A stretch of DNA of 10,807 nt from Treponema sp. (GTDB lineage: Bacteria; Spirochaetota; Spirochaetia; Treponematales; Breznakiellaceae): contig JAITAN010000251.1 of NCBI GenBank assembly GCA_031284105.1, positions 1 to 10,807 on the forward strand, in the 5' to 3' direction. Shown here in pieces: positions 1 through 6,331 of this stretch. Each line of letters opens with the position of its first letter. Position 1 is the first letter of the stretch. The position numbers were made by a program, and so were the translations under genes. The notes beneath the pieces are model-generated. The model ran no database searches and was not told where the DNA came from. It saw only the letters and a list, made by a program, of their open reading frames with translations.

Positions 1-14
1 AAAAAAATAGGCAC

Positions 15-51
15 GGCGTTTTCAAACGGGGGGTTTGGGAACGCCTTTTTT
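15..51 (+). terminator. Strong rho-independent terminator (left copy)
   Basis: A 13-bp stem (15-27 with 33-45) closes a loop of five G and is followed directly by six T (46-51). On plus-strand RNA all 13 pairs form, two of them G-U. On the minus strand those two become A-C mismatches and no T-run follows directly, so the terminator is directed at plus-strand transcription. In the closed contig it lies downstream of the 21-bp repeat array and faces the convergent isomerase gene. Confidence 0.85.
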
Positions 52-70
52 ATGATTATTGGAATGAATG

Positions 71-101
71 ATTCATGGCGCGGCGCGGCGCGGCAATGAA
101 T
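71..101. repeat. GGCGC microsatellite inside a short inverted repeat
   Basis: Three GGCGC units plus GGC (77-94) are flanked by the 6-bp inverted repeat ATTCAT (71-76) and ATGAAT (96-101). The right arm overlaps the isomerase stop codon (103-101). On the minus strand this gives a GC-rich hairpin directly after the gene, but without a T-run, so it is at best a weak 3'-end structure. It occurs again at 10759-10789 in the terminal repeat. Confidence 0.6.
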
Positions 102-1144
102 TAGTTTATTTTTACCAGCTCAAGTTCAAACACAAGGAAGGAATTTGCCGGAATCGCGCCGCCTCCTACGTCTTTGTCCCCATAGGCAAGCTCCGGCGGC
201 AAAACGACAAGGCGTCTTTCGCGGACTTTCATGTCCAGTACCGCTTCGTCAAAGCCCTGAATCATACGGCCTAGTCCCGCTTGAAATTCAATGGGGCCGC
301 CGTGGACATCGGATGCATCTATGACCTCGCCCGAAAGAAGCGACAGCTTATATACTACCGATACGGCGCTGCCTTTAACCGGCTTTGCGCCCGCGCCTTC
401 TTTCTGGATAACGTAGTAGCCGCCTGAAGGGGTCAGGCGGGCGGCCGGGTATTTTTTCTGTATCAGTGCGATGTCCGCATCTCTCTTTCCCTTGATTTTT
501 GACTCCGCCCTTTGTTTGGCGGTTCGCTGAAGCGCGTCAAACGCGTCCTGATCGGCTTTGAAAGCGACGGCGTCCGGTCCGTTTCGGATAATGGTTACGC
601 TTGTAATGCGCTCCCCTTGCCTAATACTATTGACTACCGTCTGCCCTTGCATCACGCGTCCAAAGATAGTGTGTTTGTTATTGAGCCACGGAGTTTTCGT
701 AATCGTGATGAAAAACTGGCTGCCGTTGGTATTCGCGCCCGCGTTTGCCATGGCGAGCACGCCGGGGACGTCAAAGGTGAGGCTTGGATCGAATTCATCG
801 GCAAACTGATACCCGGGGCCGCCCCGTCCGGTACCAAGCGGATCGCCGCCCTGTATCATGAAATCGTCCTTATCGCCGTTAGCGCGGGAAATAACGCGGT
901 GAAACGTCAATCCATTGTAAAAAGGTTTGGCGCCGGCTTTTGCCATCTTCCCCTCGGCAAGCGCGACAAAGTTACAAACCGTAAGCGGCGCTTTTTGGTA
1001 TTCCAGACGAACTACTATATCGCCCCGCGTCGTAGTAATTCTCGCAAAAAGCCCGTTTCCTAAAGCGGCGTCATTCGGCGCGGCAGCCGTTTTTTCTACC
1101 GCTAAACATAACGCTCCCAACAGTACCATTGTATATAGTTTCAT
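101..1144 (-). CDS. Exported dual-family peptidyl-prolyl isomerase (cyclophilin-FKBP fusion)
   Basis: A 347-residue protein with two unrelated prolyl isomerase domains. Residues 1-22 form a signal peptide (hydrophobic MVLLGALCLAV, then AAAP), so it should act in the periplasm. Residues about 32-188 are a cyclophilin: FHRV (R83), FMIQGGD (95-101), NGSQFF (140-145), and W153 with H158 in WLNNKH. Residues 86-94 form a loop longer than in human CypA. After a charged linker, residues about 255-347 are an FKBP: Y265, D277, F287, the MIQGFDEAV segment, AYGD (320-323) and F339 match the usual binding-pocket positions, with I276 replacing the usual F. Both active sites look intact. The order cyclophilin then FKBP matches the CFBP immunophilins described in Treponema denticola. 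The reading frame is open upstream to 1363, but ATG at 1144 is preferred because it directly precedes the signal peptide; ATG at 1129 is the alternative. There is no Shine-Dalgarno. Confidence 0.93.
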   Translation of the reverse strand: MKLYTMVLLGALCLAVEKTAAAPNDAALGNGLFARITTTRGDIVVRLEYQKAPLTVCNFVALAEGKMAKAGAKPFYNGLTFHRVISRANGDKDDFMIQGGDPLGTGRGGPGYQFADEFDPSLTFDVPGVLAMANAGANTNGSQFFITITKTPWLNNKHTIFGRVMQGQTVVNSIRQGERITSVTIIRNGPDAVAFKADQDAFDALQRTAKQRAESKIKGKRDADIALIQKKYPAARLTPSGGYYVIQKEGAGAKPVKGSAVSVVYKLSLLSGEVIDASDVHGGPIEFQAGLGRMIQGFDEAVLDMKVRERRLVVLPPELAYGDKDVGGGAIPANSFLVFELELVKIN

Positions 1145-1150
1145 GGCTTG

Positions 1151-1179
1151 ACTATATATGAAATTTATCTTTATTGCAA
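1151..1179 (-). promoter_or_regulatory. Promoter of the isomerase gene
   Basis: On the minus strand TTGCAA (1179-1174) and TATAGT (1156-1151) are separated by exactly 17 bp. Only six bases separate the -10 box from the ATG at 1144, so transcription would begin at or within a base or two of the start codon. That predicts a leaderless or nearly leaderless message and fits the lack of a Shine-Dalgarno. The boxes are seen; the leaderless reading is inference. Confidence 0.55.
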
Positions 1180-1254
1180 GCGTATAGCTTGTTTTGACGG
1201 AGGCGTTACCCGCGGCCGTGTACGCCCGCCCCTTTCCTTTTCCTCTAAAATGTA

Positions 1255-1268
1255 CTATACTTAAATAC
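1255..1268 (+). promoter_or_regulatory. -10 region of gyrB
   Basis: TATACT lies at 1256-1261, ten bases before the gyrB ATG, inside CTATACTTAAATAC (1255-1268). Nearly the same 14-mer stands before the next gene, at 3230-3243. No good -35 box is seen 16-18 bp upstream, where the sequence is pyrimidine-rich. A TTGACG at 1194-1199 is too far away to pair with it. The predicted leader is only a few bases long. Confidence 0.5.
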
Positions 1269-1271
1269 ATT

Positions 1272-3206
1272 ATGTCAGAATATTCAGCGGAAAATATACA
1301 AGTTTTGAAAGGGCTTGAAGCGGTCAGGCAAAGACCCGGCATGTACATTGGGACGACGGGCATAGACGGGCTTCATCACCTTGTGTTTGAAGTAGTGGAC
1401 AATTCCATCGATGAGGCCATGCAGGGGCATTGCGACAGCATTCTCGTGGTACTGGAAAAGAACGATATCGTTAGGGTAGAGGATAACGGGCGCGGTATTC
1501 CTATCGACATGCACGCGGGCGAAAATGTAAGCGCCCTTGAACTCGTGATGACCCGCCTCCATGCGGGCGGTAAATTCGACAAAAAATCCTACAAGGTTTC
1601 GGGAGGGCTGCACGGCGTGGGCGTGTCCGTGGTGAACGCGCTCTCGGCATGGTGCGAAGCCTTTATCTATAAAGACGATAAAATCTATACCCAGCGGTAC
1701 AAGATCGGCATACCGGAAACGCCCACTCACGAATGCAGCGAATCTTCCTTTACGTGGATGCCGGGACCCGCGGCCAAAGGCGGTACGGTTATCCGGTGGA
1801 AAGCGGACGTTTCTATTTTCAAGGAAACTACGGCGCACAACTTTGATGCGCTTTCCAACCGCCTGAGGGAACTCGCGTTTCTCAACAAAGGGCTCACGAT
1901 CACCATACGGGATGAACGGCTTTCGGCGCCTAAGGTTCACGAGTTTAAGTTTGACGGCGGCGTAAACAGTTTCGTGCGGTACTTAAACGAGAGCAAGAGC
2001 GTCCTGTATAAAGAACCGATCTTTCTAACCGGTACCCGTGATGATATTGAAGCGGAAATTGCCATTCAACACAACGATGGGTTTAATGAGATCATGTACT
2101 CGTTTGTAAATGACATCAACACCCACGAAGGCGGCACCCATCTTATGGGCTTCAAGTCCGCGCTTACCCATATCCTGAACGAATTTCTAAAGAAATCAAA
2201 ACTGGCTAAAAAATTCGAGGAGAGTTTTTCCGGCGAAGATGTGCGCGAAGGGCTGACCGCGGTCTTGTCCATCAAGGTACCGAACCCTCAGTTTGAAGGG
2301 CAGACAAAAGGAAAACTCGGCAATTCCGAGGTGCGCGGTATTATTGAGGCGCTGGTGAATGAACAACTGGAACTTTTCTTTGATCAGCATCCGGAGGTCA
2401 TCGCCGCCATCCTTGAAAAGTCCGTACTGGCGGCAAAAGCCCGCATTGCGGCGCGGCAGGCGCGGGACGCCACGCGGCGGAAAAACGCCATGGACAGCGC
2501 CGGACTACCCGGAAAACTCGCGGACTGTTCCGAAAAAGATCCGGCGCTCTGCGAATTGTTCATCGTAGAAGGAGACTCTGCCGGCGGCTCCGCGAAAATG
2601 GGACGCGACCGCCGGTATCAGGCGATTCTTTCGCTCTGGGGTAAGATGCTCAACGTTGAGAAAACCCATATCGAAAAAGTTATCACCAACGAGAAATTAC
2701 AGCCGATTATCGCCAGTATCGGGGCGGGCGCCGGCGCGGAGTTCAATATTGAAAAGATCCGCTACCACAAGATAGTGATCATGGCGGATGCCGACGTCGA
2801 CGGCTCGCATATCCGCACCCTCCTTCTCACCTTCTTTTTCCGTTACATGACGCCCATCTTGGAACACGGGCATGTGTACCTCGCCATGCCGCCTCTATAC
2901 AAGCTGAGCTACGAAAAGAAAAACTTTTACGCCTACGATGACGCGGAAAAAGATCGGGTGCTCGCCGAATCCGGACGGGAACCCGATAAGGTCGCCATAC
3001 AGCGGTACAAAGGGTTGGGTGAAATGAACCCCGATCAGTTATGGGAAACGACCATGGATCCCGACAGGCGAAATATGGTACAAATTCACATGGAGGACGC
3101 CATAGAGGCGGACCGGATTTTCTCCATGCTGATGGGGGAAAACGTCGGGCCGCGTCGGGAATTTATCGAAGAAAATGCGCTCTTAGTATCAAATTTAGAT
3201 ATATGA
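1272..3206 (+). CDS. gyrB: DNA gyrase subunit B
   Basis: A 644-residue, full-length type IIA topoisomerase B subunit, which hydrolyses ATP and joins GyrA to introduce negative supercoils. The GHKL ATPase occupies the first 220 residues: FEVVDNSIDEA (39-49; E40, N44), D71 in EDNGRGIP, and the ATP-lid glycines in GGLHGVGVSVVN (111-122). The transducer domain follows. The TOPRIM domain has EGDSAGG (433-439) and DADVDGSHIR (506-515), giving the metal-binding acidic residues. The C-terminus carries QRYKGLGEMNP and the usual gyrase tail. That tail and the overall length favour GyrB over ParE. At the position of E. coli K447, in the loop after EGDSAGG, there is W456 (LSLWGKMLNVEK); from memory tryptophan here is common in spirochaetes. 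The ATG at 1272 is chosen because MSEYSAENIQVLKGLEAVR matches GyrB N-termini. An in-frame ATG-less extension back to 1194 has no family similarity. Confidence 0.98.
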   Translation: MSEYSAENIQVLKGLEAVRQRPGMYIGTTGIDGLHHLVFEVVDNSIDEAMQGHCDSILVVLEKNDIVRVEDNGRGIPIDMHAGENVSALELVMTRLHAGGKFDKKSYKVSGGLHGVGVSVVNALSAWCEAFIYKDDKIYTQRYKIGIPETPTHECSESSFTWMPGPAAKGGTVIRWKADVSIFKETTAHNFDALSNRLRELAFLNKGLTITIRDERLSAPKVHEFKFDGGVNSFVRYLNESKSVLYKEPIFLTGTRDDIEAEIAIQHNDGFNEIMYSFVNDINTHEGGTHLMGFKSALTHILNEFLKKSKLAKKFEESFSGEDVREGLTAVLSIKVPNPQFEGQTKGKLGNSEVRGIIEALVNEQLELFFDQHPEVIAAILEKSVLAAKARIAARQARDATRRKNAMDSAGLPGKLADCSEKDPALCELFIVEGDSAGGSAKMGRDRRYQAILSLWGKMLNVEKTHIEKVITNEKLQPIIASIGAGAGAEFNIEKIRYHKIVIMADADVDGSHIRTLLLTFFFRYMTPILEHGHVYLAMPPLYKLSYEKKNFYAYDDAEKDRVLAESGREPDKVAIQRYKGLGEMNPDQLWETTMDPDRRNMVQIHMEDAIEADRIFSMLMGENVGPRREFIEENALLVSNLDI

Positions 3207-3207
3207 G

Positions 3208-3236
3208 TGGAAATAGACGCGGTTTTGCGCTATACT
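3208..3236 (+). promoter_or_regulatory. Promoter of the lipoprotein gene after gyrB
   Basis: TGGAAA (3208-3213) and TATACT (3231-3236) are 17 bp apart. The -10 box is eight bases before the ATG at 3245. The whole promoter fits into the 38-bp gap after the gyrB stop, so the lipoprotein can be transcribed independently as well as by read-through from gyrB. The -10 region repeats the CTATACT-N-AAATAC layout seen before gyrB. Confidence 0.5.
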
Positions 3237-3244
3237 AAAATACC

Positions 3245-4174
3245 ATGCGGATACGAACAGATAGAATTTTCGGTATTTTTTTAATCTCTTTGCCTTTTTT
3301 TCTCTTCTTTCTCTTTTCTCTCAATGGGTGCGGTGAAACTTCTTTAGATACTATACTGTATCTGCCGTTTAACCCATACAAGATGAGCGTATTTCTTGAT
3401 GAGAAACAACAGCCCATAGATAATATCGCCATTATCAACAGCGGAGACACGATTCGCCCTTATTTTCTTAATTCACGTTCAGAGAGAGATTCCGACGTAA
3501 CGGGTTTTCAGGTATTCCTGCAGACGGCGGATCGCGCAATACGGAAGGAAAGGCTTGTGTATACGTTTACCCGTCCGGCAAGCCCGATGACTGAAGACGC
3601 GGCCGCTGCGGCAACAGAAATTACCGGCCCATATTGGACGGAAAACATACCTGTTTTTGTCCCCGTGCGGAGCGTGGAACTGCCCGCATTTATCCTACCG
3701 GAGACGCTCGGCGCGGGTCAATACTCCATGTTATTTCAGGTTGTGGGCAAGGACGGCGTCGTGCTTTCGTCTACCGAGAAGCCGTTTCACTTTTTAGCCG
3801 ATGCGCATTTTGTCGTTAAAGACCCGCAGGTATATCTCCCCGGAGAGCCGGATATGCACATTGCAACCGCCGATACTCACATTCTGCTTACGGTCCCGGT
3901 TGTCTGGGATGAGCGGCTCGATCCGTATATCGTGTGGTATGAAGGGAGTAAAGAGTTCGGCGCGGGAAAGGTTTCGGAAGGGGCGAACCGAATAGTATGG
4001 ACTGTCCCGAAACTTACCGGTTTCAAAAATATCAGCGCGGAGGTGTTTCCCTTTCAGCCTTTTGAAGGCTCCCGAAAAGCCAGCGGTATAACCGGAACAA
4101 TTTCAATTCCTATAATGGTAAAAAAGGCGGAGAGCGGATATTTTGACGCAGCGCCGGATGAAAGCGTCCATTAG
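3245..4174 (+). CDS. Putative lipoprotein of unknown function
   Basis: A 309-residue protein. A positively charged N-terminus and a very hydrophobic F/L-rich segment (residues 8-26) lead to L26-N27-G28-C29, a relaxed lipobox of the kind spirochaetes accept, so the mature protein should be lipid-anchored at C29. The remainder has no transmembrane segment. It alternates short hydrophobic and polar stretches typical of beta-sandwich domains, with YLPFNPYKMSVFLDEKQQ just after the anchor and an Ala-rich strip (residues 118-124). I recognise no catalytic motif and no named family. It starts 38 bp after gyrB on the same strand with its own promoter-like boxes. It ends in a TAG (4172-4174) with no clear intrinsic terminator behind it. 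No Shine-Dalgarno precedes the ATG. Confidence 0.85.
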   Translation: MRIRTDRIFGIFLISLPFFLFFLFSLNGCGETSLDTILYLPFNPYKMSVFLDEKQQPIDNIAIINSGDTIRPYFLNSRSERDSDVTGFQVFLQTADRAIRKERLVYTFTRPASPMTEDAAAAATEITGPYWTENIPVFVPVRSVELPAFILPETLGAGQYSMLFQVVGKDGVVLSSTEKPFHFLADAHFVVKDPQVYLPGEPDMHIATADTHILLTVPVVWDERLDPYIVWYEGSKEFGAGKVSEGANRIVWTVPKLTGFKNISAEVFPFQPFEGSRKASGITGTISIPIMVKKAESGYFDAAPDESVH

Positions 4175-4355
4175 TACGCGCATCAGAGCGATCTTTTGGA
4201 CAAGAGATGCCGGATAGCGTTACAGAGCGAGCGCAGCCGCTCAAGAGGAAAAAAGGTATGGGGATAATCAACGGTGGAAATTGTTTCAAAGATAAGAGCC
4301 CGCGAAAAAGGCGGCGGCGATTCCGGCTTTTTTAAAATCCGCCACGCGGTTTTCC

Positions 4356-4433
4356 AAAGAGATGCGGATCATTTTATAAAGAGATGCGGTTCATGCTCCA
4401 AAGAGATGCGCATCTCTTTGAAGAGAGATGCGG
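4356..4433. repeat. Four tandem repeats of exact 22-bp period
   Basis: The word AAAGAGATGCGG begins at 4356 and 4378, as AAAGAGATGCGC at 4400, and with one change at 4422. The spacing is exactly 22 bp each time, and bases such as TCAT after the core are partly conserved. Twenty-two bp is about two helical turns, so the copies face the same side of the DNA, as in arrays of protein-binding sites. The period is incompatible with a reading frame. What binds, if anything, is unknown. Confidence 0.85.
4399..4420. promoter_or_regulatory. Perfect 22-bp palindrome inside the 22-bp repeats
   Basis: CAAAGAGATGC at 4399-4409 is followed at once by its exact reverse complement (4410-4420). The third repeat copy thus carries an inverted half-site that the other copies lack. 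This is the shape of an operator for a dimeric regulator, or of a cruciform. There is no T-run, so it is not a terminator. The palindrome is certain; an operator role is inference. Confidence 0.5.
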
Positions 4434-4610
4434 TTCATTTTACCGGCGCCTCCGCCTGCGTATACGTAGCGGGGAACGCGGCGGTGAAAAGCGATATCGG
4501 GATATGTAACGGATTACGCGCGGGATCCCGACGGATATGGGAACATATATGAAAACAGACGGCGAGAATTATTCACTACGGAACGAACATCGTAGATAAT
4601 GCGGCGTGTA

Positions 4611-4650
4611 CAAGATACCCCTTCAGGGCGGGGAGGTTTATTATTAAACC
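4611..4650 (+). mobile_element. Possible relic of an IS200/IS605-type right end
   Basis: ACAAGATACCCCTTCAGGG (4611-4629) runs into CGGGGAGG. ACAAG, a C-run, TTCAG and a G-run in this order resemble, from memory, the hairpin at the right end of IS200/IS605 elements, which is also the 3' end of the TnpB guide RNA. The left arm is shorter than the right, as if a few bases were lost. GGTTTA-TTAT-TAAACC (4635-4650) forms a second stem directly behind. No tnpA or tnpB remains. It could instead be an unrelated hairpin. Confidence 0.35.
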
Positions 4651-4747
4651 ATTCATCGTGCTACCCCTACACAAATTCCAATATTTTTGTTGCTATTCAA
4701 AAATTCAAAATTCAGAAATTTTAAGCGGATAGCGCTCATACCGCCGT

Positions 4748-6331
4748 CTATAGGCGCTCAAGCCATGCGTCCGCGGCTAATTGAGCGGCGTTATCCGCCA
4801 ATACAAACGGATCGCCAAAGCCGCGTGTTTTTTTGCCCGCCGCAATCAGAAGGCTTGCCGCGCTGCACGCGCACGTATAGGCGTCAAATGCGGCCGCGCC
4901 CGCGGCCGCGTCTTTTTGCATACGCCCCGCGATACCGGCGCATAAGCCGGCAAGGAGGTCTCCTGAACCGCCTGAACCGAGCACGGGCGTCATGCCGTCG
5001 ATGACTCCAAGCCTGCCGTCTTCAGCCGCAATAAACATGACATGGCTCTTGAAGAGAATAACCGCATGTGCCTCCCGCGCGGTCTTTTTGAGAATGGGTA
5101 TCGGATCCGCGAGGATTTCATCTTTTGGAACGCCTGAAAAAGCGGAGAATTCTCCCGCGTGGGGCGTTAGAATGGTTTTACCGTTAAAATGCGCGTTTAT
5201 ATTCTTTGCAAGGCGGATGGCGTCCGCGTCTAATACAAGCGGGATATCCTGCTGTTCAAGCGCCTTTTGCAGCGCCGGCAGCCGTTTGGAGTCCCTGCCC
5301 CAGCCCGGACCCAAGAGCAGCGCGTCCGGAGGAAAACGGCTGCCGGCGGAAGAAAGAGCCGGCGCGACCATAACGCCCTTTGATGAAGATGCCACAACTT
5401 GGTAAATGTCCTCGTCAACCAGCAAGCGGACGAGACCCGCGCCTGAAGCCTCCGCTCCCCGCGCCGCAATGCGGGCCGCGCCGGTTGCGCCTATTGAGCC
5501 CGCGTGTATTTCGATAACACCTCGGCTGTATTTGTAGGCGTCCGGCCGTATCGCCGGAATTTTCCGGCGCTCCGTCCTCCAATCGAGCAGCTCCGCCTCC
5601 GCATAAGAACCGATGAGCGCCTGTGGAAAAATACCCTCAACGCGTATGATCCTGCCTGCAAAAGGACGGGACGCGGGCCTGTAAAGGCACAGTTTCAGCG
5701 GTTCTATGGCAAGCGTAGCGTCCGCTCTGACGATGGGCATTTCTTTACGCCAGCCGTCAAAATTACCCGAAGGCATATCAATGGAAACTTTTTTTACATG
5801 CTTCGCTTCATTGATGATGTTTACCATTTCGGCGGCCTGTTTTCTCATCGGTCCCTCTAAACCGGTACCGGTGATTCCGTCAAGGATAATATCGAACTTT
5901 TCTATTTTTTCTATTTTTTCTCTTTTTTCCGCATATTCAGAAAAGGGTGCGGCGCCGTCCCATACCAGAAAAGGAATATTCATTTTAGCAAGGAATAAGA
6001 GCGCTTGTGCGTGAGGCGTTTGCGGATTTGAAATGTCCGGGGCTTTGTTGAGGATCAGCAGGACATCGTCTGCCTTGCCGCGCATGATAAGCGACTTTGC
6101 CATCACCATACCGTCCGCGCCGTTGTTTCCTGAACCGGCAAAGACGGCGATTTTTGGTCTTTTCAAAAACAATGCCGGAAAGTTGCGGACAAGGCGGGAG
6201 GCGGCCGTACGGCCTGCGGCTTCGACAAGCGCGAAAGGATTCAAGCCCCACGACATGGATGCTTCTTTATCAAGTTGAGCGGCCGCTTCAGCGGAAACCA
6301 ATTTTTTGCTTTTTTGTTCTATTTGCTTCAC
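4748..6331 (-). CDS. nnr: Bifunctional NAD(P)HX epimerase / ADP-dependent NAD(P)HX dehydratase
   Basis: A 527-residue cytoplasmic cofactor-repair enzyme. The N-terminal YjeF_N domain (about 10-240) interconverts the R and S forms of hydrated NAD(P)H: GSGNNGADG (66-74), DGITGTG (151-157) and SIDMPSG (183-189). The C-terminal ribokinase-like domain (about 262-525) dehydrates the S form using ADP: GSIGATGAARIAARGAEASGAG (278-299), GPGWGRD (341-347), LDADAIRL (367-374), TPHAGEF (389-395), and GSGGSGDLLAG (452-462) with the catalytic aspartate D458. Length and domain order fit the bacterial fusion. Odd points are A72 where the family usually has a second G (NNGGDG), S429-H430 in FKSHVMFIA where KGA is usual, and a low-complexity EKREKIEKIEK strip (135-145) from an A-rich repeat. 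The start is GTG at 6331-6329, overlapping the TGA of the upstream lipoprotein (GTGA), which implies translational coupling. No in-frame ATG lies nearby. It ends in TAG. Confidence 0.95.
   Translation of the reverse strand: MKQIEQKSKKLVSAEAAAQLDKEASMSWGLNPFALVEAAGRTAASRLVRNFPALFLKRPKIAVFAGSGNNGADGMVMAKSLIMRGKADDVLLILNKAPDISNPQTPHAQALLFLAKMNIPFLVWDGAAPFSEYAEKREKIEKIEKFDIILDGITGTGLEGPMRKQAAEMVNIINEAKHVKKVSIDMPSGNFDGWRKEMPIVRADATLAIEPLKLCLYRPASRPFAGRIIRVEGIFPQALIGSYAEAELLDWRTERRKIPAIRPDAYKYSRGVIEIHAGSIGATGAARIAARGAEASGAGLVRLLVDEDIYQVVASSSKGVMVAPALSSAGSRFPPDALLLGPGWGRDSKRLPALQKALEQQDIPLVLDADAIRLAKNINAHFNGKTILTPHAGEFSAFSGVPKDEILADPIPILKKTAREAHAVILFKSHVMFIAAEDGRLGVIDGMTPVLGSGGSGDLLAGLCAGIAGRMQKDAAAGAAAFDAYTCACSAASLLIAAGKKTRGFGDPFVLADNAAQLAADAWLERL

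Larger units (their letters stand above)
1..119. repeat. 119-bp direct terminal repeat, left copy
   Basis: Bases 1-119 match 10689-10807 base for base, including an A-run, a terminator hairpin, a GGCGC microsatellite and the last codons of the isomerase gene. An exact repeat of this size at both ends of a contig is the usual sign of a circular path in a de Bruijn assembly. A true duplicated locus is less likely, because both copies stop exactly at the window edges. If the contig is circular, this copy and the right-hand one are the same physical locus. Confidence 0.95.
4175..4747. other. 573-bp non-genic stretch between convergent genes
   Basis: This gap separates the lipoprotein (plus) from nnr (minus), whose 3' ends face each other. 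It contains a degenerate copy of the repeat word (AAGAGATGC near 4202), a 22-bp-period repeat (4356-4433) with a perfect palindrome, a CGGGATCCCG palindrome near 4524, an IS200/IS605-like hairpin (4611-4634) with a GGTTTA/TAAACC stem behind it, and an AT-rich tail (4671-4725). A 92-codon frame from a GTG at 4274 runs through the 22-bp repeats. Because 22 is not a multiple of three, those repeats are out of register in it, so it is unlikely to be a gene. No intrinsic terminator with a T-run was found for either flanking gene. Confidence 0.7.

Noticed and set aside
512..1063. 183-codon plus-strand frame antisense to the isomerase gene
   Set aside because: It is a shadow of a well-supported gene with conserved isomerase motifs on the other strand.
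1194..1271. 26-codon N-terminal extension of gyrB
   Set aside because: It starts at a TTG, is proline-rich, does not resemble GyrB, and contains the -10 box of the gene.
4258..4335. 25-codon plus-strand frame (MGIINGGNCFKDKS, then an Arg-rich end) with AGAGG about 9 nt upstream
   Set aside because: The ribosome binding site is fair, but the peptide is a run of basic codons with no recognisable similarity, and it lies in repeat-rich non-genic DNA. It is kept only as a note.
4274..4552. 92-codon plus-strand frame from a GTG
   Set aside because: It runs through 22-bp repeats in shifting register, has no Shine-Dalgarno, and its product is Cys/Arg-rich without any recognisable domain.
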